A DNA stretch of 16,833 nucleotides, taken from the NCBI GenBank assembly GCA_002490315.1, contig DLKG01000090.1:49983-66815 (forward strand), read 5' to 3'. The notes beneath the pieces were generated by a model. That model saw nothing but the letters and a program-made list of their open reading frames with translations. It ran no database searches and was not told the DNA's origin. Positions within the stretch are counted from its first letter, which is position 1; each line of letters begins with the position of its first letter. Source of the stretch: Prevotella sp. UBA7594. GTDB lineage: Bacteria; Bacteroidota; Bacteroidia; Bacteroidales; Bacteroidaceae. A program made the position numbers and the translations under genes. Shown here piece after piece: positions 1 to 7,695 of this stretch.

Positions 1-38
1 GTAAATCAGAAAGTTGAATATTTTATTAAACGCAAAAC

Positions 39-70
39 GGGACTGGATTTCAAAGAAGAAATCCAGTCCC
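39..70 (-). terminator. Intrinsic terminator of the fecR-susC-susD unit
   Basis: A perfect 12-bp inverted repeat (arms 39-50 and 59-70, 8-nt loop) lies 37 nt downstream of the susD stop codon. On the minus strand the stem is followed by CGTTTTGCGTTTAATAAAAT, a T-rich but interrupted tail. It should end transcription of the susCD operon. Bases 71-107 hold nothing else recognisable, and bases 1-38 are AT-rich with no gene visible. Confidence 0.8.
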
Positions 71-107
71 ATCAAACTAACTGTATGAATTGATTTTACA
101 CTACTAC

Positions 108-1946
108 TTATCTGAAGTTGTTAGGCTTCAGGCGGTTGCCTGCCGCATCATTCGTGTCGGCGACATCCCACCAGAGGCGTGTGCCCTGCGTGTTCTTCTG
201 CTGCAGTTCGGCGTGCGACATGTAGTACTTATTCTGCGACTCACTGTTAGGATAGAGTAGGCGCTTGATCTGCTTGCCGTTGGGCACATCGCCACCCGAG
301 AAGTTGCTGAGCTGGTTGTGCAACGCAGGATAGTCGGTGCGGCGGAAGTCAGCCCAACCCTCATTGCCGTTCGGGAACACTGCCATCCACTTATGCGTGA
401 TGATAGCCTCGAGCATACGCTCGCGGTCGCCACTCTGGAACGTGCCGTCGTTGAGCGCCACGATGCCGTTGATGTACTTCTCGGCATCGGCATCGGCGAT
501 ATGGTAATAGTCCATCGAAGCCTTCACGCCGGCACGGAAGTAGCCCTCGGCATCCATAGTGAGGTCGCTGCCCGCCCATCCGCGAAGTGCAGCCTCTGCC
601 TTGAGGAAGAGCGACTCGGCATAGCCAAACCACACCGTGGGGCGAGAATAGTTGAACCAATGGTCGTCGGGCAAGTCTTTCGACGCACCGTCCTTCACCG
701 TGCGAGTGAGACTGTACTTAAGCGGATCCATCGAGATGTCGGGAGCCTGTGCGCCGCGCTCGCATCCAACGAAGTCGTTGCGCAAAGCATCCTGACCGCT
801 CGCAAGCGTCGACGCAGTCATGTTGCTGCGATACCAGCACACGAGACAGCGCGGGTCGATCTGCTTCGTCTCGCTGTCGTTGCGGCCCTTCTTTATAGTG
901 TAGTCCTTGCCGCCAGTAGAAAGGTTGCGGTAGAATTCCTCCATATCCTTCGAGAGCACACTCTCGCCGCCGTAAGCCACCGAGCACATGGCGAGACCAT
1001 TCTCGTCGCCGCCACCGTCTTCGCCACCCATCTCCACGGGAGCGTGCTTAGGCACAGTCTGCATGTTGTCGGCATTGCTCTTCATCAGTCCGTACTTGTT
1101 GTTGAGCGCAGCCTCAGCCTCCTGCTTTGCACGCTCCGGAGCCACGTTGCTTATGCGCAGCGCCATGCGCAAGCGCAAGGAGTTGGCAAAGCGACACCAC
1201 TTCTCGGCATCGCCAAAATAGCAGATGTCGTCCTTGTCGATCTTATACTGCGAGGCATCCTCAGGCTTGATACTGTCTACAGCCTGCTCGAGCATACGGA
1301 ACATGGCGTCGTAGACCTGCTCCTGAGTGTCGTACTGCACGTTGTTGGTCTCCGGCACCTTTGCCTGCACATACTCACGGAACGGCATGTCGCCGTAGGT
1401 GTCGGTATTGGCAAGGGCAAGGAAGGCATAGTATATGCGCGTGATATAGAACATGTTCTTGTATCTCTCCGGCGTGTCGTTGAACTTATACGAGCGCAGG
1501 AGGTCGCGATACTCCGTAGAGCGTTCGGTATAGAAATGAGCCCAGCGCTGTCCCGACCATCCATCGGAGTAGCCGAAGTCGGGCGACTTGGTAGCATGCT
1601 TAGGCTGGTTGTTGGCGACATATCCCGCATAGATGTCGTGGGAGAGATTCGTGGTTATCTGATAGTCGTTGTAATAACCCTGATAGAGGAAATTGCGGAA
1701 CGTAGCCGGAGCGTCAGCGAGCGTCTTCTTGTAGGCAGCCGAGTCGGCCTTCGACACCGAGTAGTTGAGATTGATGTCGGCATACTTTGAGTCGTCGGGA
1801 GCGTCTGGCGTCACCTCTCCCCCAGCGTTGTCCGCTCCCTCCAATCCGTACGGGTCGCGGTTCATGTCGTCGAGGTCGTAGCACGAGGCAAAGGTAAGCA
1901 GCGTAGTGGCCGCTATAAGACCTGAGAAAATTATGTTGCGTTTCAT
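108..1946 (-). CDS. SusD/RagB-like surface glycan-binding lipoprotein (SusD-like_2 type)
   Basis: This 612-residue protein is the predicted substrate-binding partner of the SusC transporter encoded 49 bp upstream. Residues 1-21 are a lipoprotein signal peptide with lipobox LTFASC, so Cys22 would be lipidated. The acidic stretch that follows (YDLDD) resembles the Bacteroidetes surface-export signal. The segment at about 245-266 (GDAEKW..FANSLRLRMALRIS) and the region near 168-190 (ITRIYYAFLALANTDTYGD) are characteristic of the SusD-like_2 branch of TPR-rich SusD/RagB proteins. In known systems SusD forms a hinged lid over SusC and captures oligosaccharides at the cell surface. Because the operon is linked to two GH85 enzymes, the ligand is inferred to be a released N-glycan, but no ligand-contacting residues can be read from the sequence. 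The start is the ATG just before the signal peptide. It is the last gene before the terminator at 39-70. Confidence 0.93.
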   Translation of the reverse strand: MKRNIIFSGLIAATTLLTFASCYDLDDMNRDPYGLEGADNAGGEVTPDAPDDSKYADINLNYSVSKADSAAYKKTLADAPATFRNFLYQGYYNDYQITTNLSHDIYAGYVANNQPKHATKSPDFGYSDGWSGQRWAHFYTERSTEYRDLLRSYKFNDTPERYKNMFYITRIYYAFLALANTDTYGDMPFREYVQAKVPETNNVQYDTQEQVYDAMFRMLEQAVDSIKPEDASQYKIDKDDICYFGDAEKWCRFANSLRLRMALRISNVAPERAKQEAEAALNNKYGLMKSNADNMQTVPKHAPVEMGGEDGGGDENGLAMCSVAYGGESVLSKDMEEFYRNLSTGGKDYTIKKGRNDSETKQIDPRCLVCWYRSNMTASTLASGQDALRNDFVGCERGAQAPDISMDPLKYSLTRTVKDGASKDLPDDHWFNYSRPTVWFGYAESLFLKAEAALRGWAGSDLTMDAEGYFRAGVKASMDYYHIADADAEKYINGIVALNDGTFQSGDRERMLEAIITHKWMAVFPNGNEGWADFRRTDYPALHNQLSNFSGGDVPNGKQIKRLLYPNSESQNKYYMSHAELQQKNTQGTRLWWDVADTNDAAGNRLKPNNFR

Positions 1947-1995
1947 TGTCTTTCTTTTGTTTAAAATTGATGTGATGTTTAGCTATGCTCTCTCA

Positions 1996-4900
1996 TCAGA
2001 ATCCCACATTGACAGAGAAACCGAATGTGCGTGTATAAGGCACTGCCATATAGTCGAGCGCCTGCGAGAACATTGTCGTGTCGTAGCCGCCGTCGGGGTT
2101 GCCCGGAGTGTGCTTCATGAGGAAGCAGAGGTTGCGTGCGACGAACGAGAGTTTGAGCGTCGTGAGCGGTGTGCGGCGCAGCAGCGACTTCGGGAAGCTA
2201 TAGCCAAGCGACAGTTCCTTCAGTTTGATGTAGCTTGCGTCGTGCACAAACTCCTCGGCAAATCCCTTCTGCGAGTTGTACAGGCCGATTGTAGAATAGT
2301 AAGCCTGTGCGCTGACGGGGGTAGTGTTGACACTGCCGTCGGCCTTCACGCCCGGCACCACCATGTACCAGTCCTTCACGCCGTTGATCTCCTTGTACTC
2401 GCCACGGTAGGCTGTGCGCTCGGAAGTACCTACAGCCGTAGCCATACCCTCCGACACCGACACGATGTCGCCGCCAAACTTCATGTCGAACAGCATCGTT
2501 AGCGTAAGCCCGCGATATCTGAACGAAGGCGACAGCGACATCAGCATGTCGGGCTGTATGTTGCCTATCGGATGGCTCAAGATGTAGGACTCGAGATTGC
2601 CGTCGCCGGCTACGGGCTGGGGAAGTCCGTCGCTGCCAACCACTACCCTGCCCTTGCTGTCGCGCTGCATGAGGTTGTTGGCATATATATCGCCAAGCTT
2701 GCCTCCAGCCACAGCCCCCACCTTCACTGGCATATTCTCGTCGCCCGTGAAATAGAGCCGCTTCACGCCGTCGGCAAGTCTTCTCACTACCGACCGGTTG
2801 TGCGCCATGTTAAGCGTCAGGTCGAAGTTGAAGTCGGGCGTCTTCACAGGCTTGGCATAAAGCGTCAGCTCATAGCCTGTGTTGGATATGCACCCGGCGT
2901 TCACCCACTGCTGCGTCCATGGAGCCGACGTGTCGACAAGCATGGCCTGGTTGCGCGTCTCGCTGTGGTAATAAGTAAGGTCGAAACCGATGCGGTTGTC
3001 GAGGAATTTCATGTCGAGTCCCGCCTCATACGAGGTCTTGAGCTCGGGTTTCAGATTGCTGTTTTTCTTGATTGTGCTCACCACGGGCTGGCGTATGCCG
3101 CCCACAAACTGAAACTGTCGGGTGTTGTAAAGGTTGTAGGGGTCGGGATCCTTGCCCACCTGTGCCGCCGACACGCGCAACTTGCCGAACGTAAGCCAAT
3201 GGGGCACCGAGCCGCCCGCCCAGCGCATGAAGTCGGAAAACACAAAGCTAAGGTTGGCTGAAGGATAGAAGAACGAGTTGTTCTTTGTTGGCAGCGTCGA
3301 CGACCAGTCGTTGCGCGCCGTTAGCTCAAGAAACGCCCATTCGGCAAACGACAGCTGTGCCGAGCCGAACAATGAATACATTGAGCGCTCGTGTCCGTTG
3401 TTGTCGCCCGACGAAAGCCGATAGCCTGTGTCGAAGAGCCAGTTGTCCTTGTCGAGCATGTTCTCCACGCCGACAGTGAGGTACTCATAGTTTTGGTACA
3501 TCACATTGGCTCCAATATTATAGCCGAGCCTCAACTGCGGTACCACGCCGTTCTCTCCCGAGAACATCAGCTGAATGTTGTGCTCAAAGTGGTTGTCCTC
3601 AGAGCGCGTCATTTTGTCCTCCGACACCATCGACTGCCACGTTTTGCTGCCGTTTGTAATGGCTTGGCTGGCAAGCGAGAGGTCGGTGTCCTGAATACGC
3701 GTGCGGTAGTAGTCGACGGCATAGCGCACATTCATCTTTAGCCATCTGAGCAGCGTGTAGTTGAGGGAGAAATAGCCGAACGCCCGCCATCGCTCGTCGC
3801 TGTTGCGATAGCGGTGGCGCACGTAATAGGGATTGGAATACTGCTGGTCGGGACCGAACCAGTTTTGGTGAGGCCGTGCGTCGGAGCTATAGTGTTTAAG
3901 GTCGTCGAGCCTCACGTTGCCGGGAATGAGCAGCAGCTGTGCCATCTCGCTGTTGTAGCCTGTGAAGGGGCGGTTCTCCGCCTTAGTGCGCGAGAGCGAA
4001 ATCTTCCCGTCGATGGTCATTTTCTCGTTCACGCTTGTTCCCGCATTGAGGTCGATGTTGTACTTTCCGAGCCGCTCGTCGCTGAAGATGCCGTCGTTGG
4101 CGTTGTAGCCGAACGAAGCGCGGAAATGCGATGTATTGCCGTTGTTGCCAAGTGCTACAGTGTGCGACTGCGTAAAGCCCGTGCGGAAATACTCACGCTG
4201 CTTGTCACCATAATATTTATATGGAATAATCTCGCCAAGCCACGACGGCTCTCCGTGTCCGTCGAGTTTGGCACCGAACGACAGCTTGTCGGCAAGCGAA
4301 AGTCGGTTGCCGTCGTCGTCGGTTATGTATTCGGTCTGCCCCCGCGAGCCTTGTCCGTACTCATGCTGCATGGGAAGCGACGTCGACACTCGGCTCCACG
4401 TGCACACCCCGTTATATCTCACCCCGAGACCCTTGCGGTGCTTTCCGCGCTTGGTAGTAACGAGTATCACTCCGTTTCCCGCACGCGAGCCGTAGAGAGC
4501 CGCTGCATTTGGACCCTTGAGCACAGATATGGACTCAATGTCCTCGGGGTTGATGTCGAGTGCCGTGCCGCCGCGGTCGTAGCCTCCGTAAGCCGACGCG
4601 CCCGAACTTTGGTCGTCGGTGAAGGGCACGCCGTCGACAATCCACAAGGGCTGGTTGTTGTCAGTGAACGACGAGTTGCCGCGTATCGTTATCTTCGCGC
4701 TCGACCCGAGTCCGTTGTTCGACACGTTCACCTGCATACCTGCCACCTTGCCCTCAAGGGCGGAAGTGATGAAATGGTCGCCCGTAAGATTGAGGATGTC
4801 GTCGTGCACGTCCTGCACGGCATAGCCCAGCAGTTTCTTCTCGCGCTTTATGCCGAGAGCCGTCACCACCACCTCGTCGAGGGCGTGCTGGTCGGGAGTG

Positions 4901-5454
4901 AGGCTCGCGTTCACCACCGACTTTCCCTTAGTGGCTATCTCCTTCTGTGCAAAGCCGAGATAAGAAAAGAGAAGTGTCGGCGACTTGCTCTCAGTCGCAA
5001 GCTGATACCTGCCGTCGATATCGGTAACGGTATGCTCCGATGTGCCTTTTACGGTTACGGTAGCACCTATAAGCGGCTCGCCCTGCTCGTCGATGACTAT
5101 ACCTGTAAGGCGCAGTTTGCGTGGCTCATAGCTTTGCCTTTCGTGGACGGACTGTGGGTTGTACTTCAGGTAGACGGTTTTGTCGGCTATGGTATAAGTG
5201 ACGCCCGTTCCGGCAAACATACGCGACAACACTTCTGCCATTGACTCATTTCGGGCTGTAACAGCCTTCACCCTTGTCGACGAAATCTCGTCGGCATAAA
5301 AGAATTTATAGCCGGTCTTTTGCTGAAGTTTCTTGATGGCGGTGCCGAGCGACGTGGCACGAGTGCGCACGCTCACCTGTGCATGTAGCTGCACGAAAGA
5401 CACCGAAGCCAGAACGACTGCCAGTGCCGCCACCTTTGCATGTCTTATGTCCAT
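1996..5454 (-). CDS. SusC/RagA TonB-dependent outer-membrane transporter with STN signalling domain
   Basis: This 1152-residue TonB-dependent transporter would import glycans across the outer membrane. Residues 1-25 form a signal peptide ending LHA-Q. Residues about 45-98 are a secretin/TonB short N-terminal (STN) domain, the module by which transducing transporters contact a FecR anti-sigma factor. Residues about 116-188 are a carboxypeptidase-regulatory-like beta-sandwich (LTGIVIDEQGEPLIGATV). The SusC TonB-box-like motif DEVVVTALG is at 193-201. The plug follows, with GKVAGM, IRGNSS, WIVDGVPF and the LKGPNAAALYGSRAGNGVI signature at 312-330. The remainder is a beta-barrel ending in an aromatic residue (NVGF), as expected for BAM-assembled proteins. 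It lies 34 bp after fecR and 49 bp before susD, so the three genes are probably one transcript. The STN domain next to a sigma/FecR pair indicates ligand-induced transcription. Confidence 0.95.
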   Translation of the reverse strand: MDIRHAKVAALAVVLASVSFVQLHAQVSVRTRATSLGTAIKKLQQKTGYKFFYADEISSTRVKAVTARNESMAEVLSRMFAGTGVTYTIADKTVYLKYNPQSVHERQSYEPRKLRLTGIVIDEQGEPLIGATVTVKGTSEHTVTDIDGRYQLATESKSPTLLFSYLGFAQKEIATKGKSVVNASLTPDQHALDEVVVTALGIKREKKLLGYAVQDVHDDILNLTGDHFITSALEGKVAGMQVNVSNNGLGSSAKITIRGNSSFTDNNQPLWIVDGVPFTDDQSSGASAYGGYDRGGTALDINPEDIESISVLKGPNAAALYGSRAGNGVILVTTKRGKHRKGLGVRYNGVCTWSRVSTSLPMQHEYGQGSRGQTEYITDDDGNRLSLADKLSFGAKLDGHGEPSWLGEIIPYKYYGDKQREYFRTGFTQSHTVALGNNGNTSHFRASFGYNANDGIFSDERLGKYNIDLNAGTSVNEKMTIDGKISLSRTKAENRPFTGYNSEMAQLLLIPGNVRLDDLKHYSSDARPHQNWFGPDQQYSNPYYVRHRYRNSDERWRAFGYFSLNYTLLRWLKMNVRYAVDYYRTRIQDTDLSLASQAITNGSKTWQSMVSEDKMTRSEDNHFEHNIQLMFSGENGVVPQLRLGYNIGANVMYQNYEYLTVGVENMLDKDNWLFDTGYRLSSGDNNGHERSMYSLFGSAQLSFAEWAFLELTARNDWSSTLPTKNNSFFYPSANLSFVFSDFMRWAGGSVPHWLTFGKLRVSAAQVGKDPDPYNLYNTRQFQFVGGIRQPVVSTIKKNSNLKPELKTSYEAGLDMKFLDNRIGFDLTYYHSETRNQAMLVDTSAPWTQQWVNAGCISNTGYELTLYAKPVKTPDFNFDLTLNMAHNRSVVRRLADGVKRLYFTGDENMPVKVGAVAGGKLGDIYANNLMQRDSKGRVVVGSDGLPQPVAGDGNLESYILSHPIGNIQPDMLMSLSPSFRYRGLTLTMLFDMKFGGDIVSVSEGMATAVGTSERTAYRGEYKEINGVKDWYMVVPGVKADGSVNTTPVSAQAYYSTIGLYNSQKGFAEEFVHDASYIKLKELSLGYSFPKSLLRRTPLTTLKLSFVARNLCFLMKHTPGNPDGGYDTTMFSQALDYMAVPYTRTFGFSVNVGF

Positions 5455-5488
5455 AACCAGTTTTCACAGATTAGGAAACCTAACCTCT

Positions 5489-6514
5489 TTATTTTATATA
5501 TATCACCTTGCCCTTCTTCTCGTAGCTTATGGGAAGAGTGTTCTGCAGGAGCGAAAGTTCCTTCTCTATGCTTTCGTTCCATTGTATCTCGCCAGAATAG
5601 GTCTTGCTCAAGTCTATGCTCTTGCCCACGACAATCTTCACATCGTAGAGTTGCTCAAGCACATCGGCTATCTGGCGTATGTTGCTTTCCTCGAATGGTA
5701 TGACGCGTGTGTGCCACACGGCGTCGAGCCTTGTATCGGCATTGCTCACGACAATGCCTCTTCCCTCGGCAAGACAGGCTTTCTGTCCCGGACGGAGTAC
5801 GACGGAGCTGTCGGCGCTGTCGGTACTAACCCTCACGGAGCCTTCAAGCAGACTAACTTCCGAACGGCTTCCATTGCTGCCGTTTCTGAAATTGAACACG
5901 GTGCCGAGCACACGCACATCGAGTGTTGTGCCTTCTACGACAAACGGCTTCCGATGGTCTTTTGCCACCTCAAAATAGCCTTCGCCCGTAAGCGCAACCT
6001 TGCGCAACGTGTCGCAGAACTGCTCGGGATAGCGCAGCGTGGCTCCGCAGTTGAGCCACACGCGTGTGCCGTCGGCAAGCACCACCCGACGCGGAGTCGT
6101 GGCTGACGCCTTTGCCAAGAGATATTTCATTTCGGGCTGTGCAGCCTTGTATTCGCGCATGGTGTACAATCCTGCGCACACAAGCACAAGCACAACAGCC
6201 GCTGCCGCCATCCAACGGCGCAACCGCCCCATCTTCACTGTCCTCACAGTGTCGTCCGAGCCAGCAGCCGCAGCCTCGCGTTCCTCATGCTCCCCACGCT
6301 TCTCAATCTGCGCGTGCGTACGCTCAAGAGCCTGCTCCACCTCGCGATGCGGCATGGCGTCGGCCTGTGCTTCGCGATAGACACGCTCAAGGGCAAGCAG
6401 TTCTTCTGCGTTGGCTTCGCTTTCCTTCATCCAGCGAGCCAAGACCTTAAGCTCTTCGTCACTGCACTCACCCGTGGCAAACCTTACTTTTATTTCGTCG
6501 CTAATCTCAGTCAT
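5489..6514 (-). CDS. FecR-family anti-sigma factor
   Basis: This 341-residue single-pass inner-membrane protein would hold the neighbouring ECF sigma factor inactive and relay the signal from the SusC STN domain. Residues 1-90 are a charged cytoplasmic sigma-binding region. Residues about 101-118 are a hydrophobic transmembrane helix preceded by positive charges (RLRRW), giving an N-in, C-periplasmic topology. Residues about 139-235 are the FecR domain, with the hallmark stretches VVLADGTRVWLN and ALTGEGYFEVAKD. Residues about 270-341 match the DUF4974-type C-terminal domain that contacts the STN domain. Length and layout are usual for Bacteroidetes FecR proteins. It follows the sigma gene by 77 bp. 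That gap and the sigma stop codon carry the conserved element at 6567-6594, so fecR-susC-susD probably has its own ECF-dependent promoter. Confidence 0.95.
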   Translation of the reverse strand: MTEISDEIKVRFATGECSDEELKVLARWMKESEANAEELLALERVYREAQADAMPHREVEQALERTHAQIEKRGEHEEREAAAAGSDDTVRTVKMGRLRRWMAAAAVVLVLVCAGLYTMREYKAAQPEMKYLLAKASATTPRRVVLADGTRVWLNCGATLRYPEQFCDTLRKVALTGEGYFEVAKDHRKPFVVEGTTLDVRVLGTVFNFRNGSNGSRSEVSLLEGSVRVSTDSADSSVVLRPGQKACLAEGRGIVVSNADTRLDAVWHTRVIPFEESNIRQIADVLEQLYDVKIVVGKSIDLSKTYSGEIQWNESIEKELSLLQNTLPISYEKKGKVIYIK

Positions 6515-6566
6515 AGCTCTTTTTCCCTTTTTATGCGTTTGAAAATGATATTACCTCTCTCAACTT

Positions 6567-6594
6567 ATAACAACCTAATAAGAAAAAACACTTA
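6567..6594 (-). promoter_or_regulatory. Putative ECF-sigma promoter, copy A (fecR-susC-susD)
   Basis: On the minus strand this reads TAAGTGTTTTTT, 9 nt, TTGTTAT. The first three bases are the stop codon of the sigma gene. The TTGTTAT block ends 52 nt before the fecR ATG. The same two blocks recur upstream of both GH85 genes at nearly the same distance. The sequence match is direct; assigning it to the adjacent ECF sigma factor is inference. Confidence 0.65.
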
Positions 6595-7146
6595 ATAGTT
6601 GGCAAATAAAGTGAGAAGAAAAACAACCAAGTGGTCCAAGCGCTTGCGCAAATATTTCAAGGCATTGTACATGTGAGCCTCAACGGTGCGGAGCGATGTC
6701 TGCATCTCGTCGGCAATCTCGGCGTTCTTCTTGCCGTCGATGTAGCTCAAGCGAAACACGCGCCGACATTTCTCCGGCAACTCGTTGATAGCGTCCTGAA
6801 GCTGGCGGTGGAGATCGGCGTTTTCCATTTCCTGTTGAGGTCCGGCATACGAGCTCTCAAGGTGCTGCAGCCGCAAATCGTTGATTTCGGAAAGTGCTTC
6901 AATACGGCGTATGCTTGCACCACGCCGTTTCAGCACATTTAGCGAACGTGTGAAGGCGGCACGGTAGAGAAATGACTTTATCTTGTCGCCTATCTCCACA
7001 TTGTCCATGTGGCTCCACAACTCGCAGAACACCTCCTCGACAACATCCTCGGCATCGCTCTCACTCGACACTATACCACGTGCATAGAAATATAGTTTAG
7101 AGTAATAAACACGAAACAAAGAGTCAAACGTTTCTTTCTTATCCAT
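6592..7146 (-). CDS. ECF (sigma-70 family) RNA polymerase sigma factor
   Basis: This 184-residue protein is a two-domain ECF sigma factor. Region 2 spans about residues 8-75 and includes the core-binding/-10 segment DAEDVVEEVF at 31-40 and the stretch IKSFLYRAAFTRSLNVLKRR. Region 4 spans about 113-170, with the helix-turn-helix KNAEIADEMQTSLRTVEAHM near 140-159 that reads the -35 element. The short hydrophobic tail (VVFLLTLFANY) is seen in many Bacteroidetes sigma factors of this group. Its immediate FecR-SusC-SusD neighbourhood matches the trans-envelope signalling cassettes of host-glycan utilization loci. A housekeeping promoter lies about 31 nt upstream of the ATG. The gene therefore seems to be expressed at a basal level and controlled after translation by FecR. 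Confidence 0.95.
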   Translation of the reverse strand: MDKKETFDSLFRVYYSKLYFYARGIVSSESDAEDVVEEVFCELWSHMDNVEIGDKIKSFLYRAAFTRSLNVLKRRGASIRRIEALSEINDLRLQHLESSYAGPQQEMENADLHRQLQDAINELPEKCRRVFRLSYIDGKKNAEIADEMQTSLRTVEAHMYNALKYLRKRLDHLVVFLLTLFANY

Positions 7147-7177
7147 TAGTCAAAAGTTAATTTTGGAATGCACTCTA

Positions 7178-7209
7178 CAAAGGTAATCAAAATAAGGATA
7201 AGAGCAAAA
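7178..7209 (-). promoter_or_regulatory. Bacteroides-type housekeeping promoter of the sigma gene
   Basis: On the minus strand a TTTTG (7205-7209) is followed after exactly 19 nt by TACCTTTG (7178-7185). This matches the known Bacteroidetes primary-sigma consensus, TTTG at -33 and TAnnTTTG at -7. The -7 block lies 31 nt before the sigma ATG, which predicts a 5' leader of roughly 25 nt. Confidence 0.75.
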
Positions 7210-7341
7210 TAATAATGAAATCTTATGCAAATATAGTAAATGTGCAGTAAAAATTTATTACAAAATAAAATTGCAAAATAGAAGGCTGCAAAGCCTCTTG
7301 CCTTGCTTTACATGCCTTGTTGACGGTAACGACATAATAAA

Positions 7342-7482
7342 AAGTGGCACTTTTATGGTCAAAACATTGACTTCCGGAGACTAAAGTCCCGTTTTTACAT
7401 TGGTAAAACGCCACTGTTTGAGCATAAAAGTGCCACTTCTTACAAGCTAAAGTGCCACTTCTTACAAGCTAAAGTGCCACTT
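7342..7482. repeat. Cluster of AAGTG-C/G-CACTT near-palindromes, partly a 22-bp tandem repeat
   Basis: The 11-bp dyad AAGTG-N-CACTT occurs perfectly at 7342-7352 (centre G) and at 7428-7438, 7450-7460 and 7472-7482 (centre C). The last three are spaced exactly 22 bp apart. Units 7427-7448 and 7449-7470 are identical over 22 bp, and the third unit diverges after 13 bp. Bases 7342-7357 are also the exact reverse complement of 7423-7438 (16 bp), forming a large inverted repeat. Degenerate relatives appear near 7382 (CTAAAGTCCC) and 7407 (AACGCCACTG). It could be a dispersed intergenic repeat of the genome, a decayed mobile element or a multi-site operator; the sequence alone does not decide. Confidence 0.75.
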
Positions 7483-7487
7483 CGTAT

Positions 7488-7527
7488 AAAAAAAAGTTGT
7501 GCAACTGCCATCACGCAGTTGCACAAC
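7488..7527 (-). terminator. Intrinsic terminator of GH85-1
   Basis: A perfect 12-bp inverted repeat (arms 7496-7507 and 7516-7527, 8-nt loop) is followed on the minus strand by eight uninterrupted Ts (7495-7488). The other strand has no T tract, so it acts only for minus-strand transcripts. It lies about 170 nt after the GH85-1 stop codon and separates this gene from the sigma-fecR-susCD units. Confidence 0.88.
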
Positions 7528-7695
7528 CCACATTCAAAATGTTGCTATCTCGCTGATTTTCCGCATTATACAGATGCACACAAATGCTTGCAATTTTCCC
7601 GTCAAACTATAATTTCTTTCATTCTTCGGGGATTCTCAGGCATTAAGAATGTAAATATTGTACAAGAAAACAGCGAGTGTGCAAAAAATCTACTA

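Larger units (their letters stand above)
7147..7695. other. Gene-poor spacer between GH85-1 and the sigma gene
   Basis: This 549-bp AT-rich stretch has no convincing coding sequence. From the sigma side it holds the housekeeping promoter (7178-7209), an AT-rich unassigned segment (about 7210-7330), a cluster of AAGTG-C/G-CACTT near-palindromes (7342-7482) and the intrinsic terminator of GH85-1 (7488-7527). Bases 7528-7695 would be the 3' untranslated region of GH85-1. Apart from a loose 7-bp inverted repeat (7620-7626 with 7645-7651), nothing is recognisable there. Confidence 0.7.

Noticed and set aside
318..1790. A 490-codon open frame on the plus strand opposite susD
   Set aside because: It lies entirely antisense to a clear SusD gene. 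Its translation is rich in V, L, R and H with no recognisable domain, as expected from a codon-bias shadow in GC-rich DNA.
3814..5244. A 476-codon open frame on the plus strand opposite susC
   Set aside because: It is antisense to the conserved plug and STN region of SusC, with no signal or motif of its own.
5471..5483. TTAGG-AAA-CCTAA small palindrome in the susC leader
   Set aside because: The arms are only 5 bp with a 3-nt loop. This is too weak and too common in AT-rich leaders to call an attenuator or operator.
7223..7414. A 63-codon minus-strand open frame in the spacer
   Set aside because: It runs through the near-palindrome cluster and its translation reads as repeat sequence. It has no promoter or ribosome-binding context and ends in low-complexity AT-rich DNA.
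7339..7527. CRISPR-like array in the spacer
   Set aside because: The 22-bp units are directly adjacent without unique spacers of constant length, only two are complete, and no cas genes are present.
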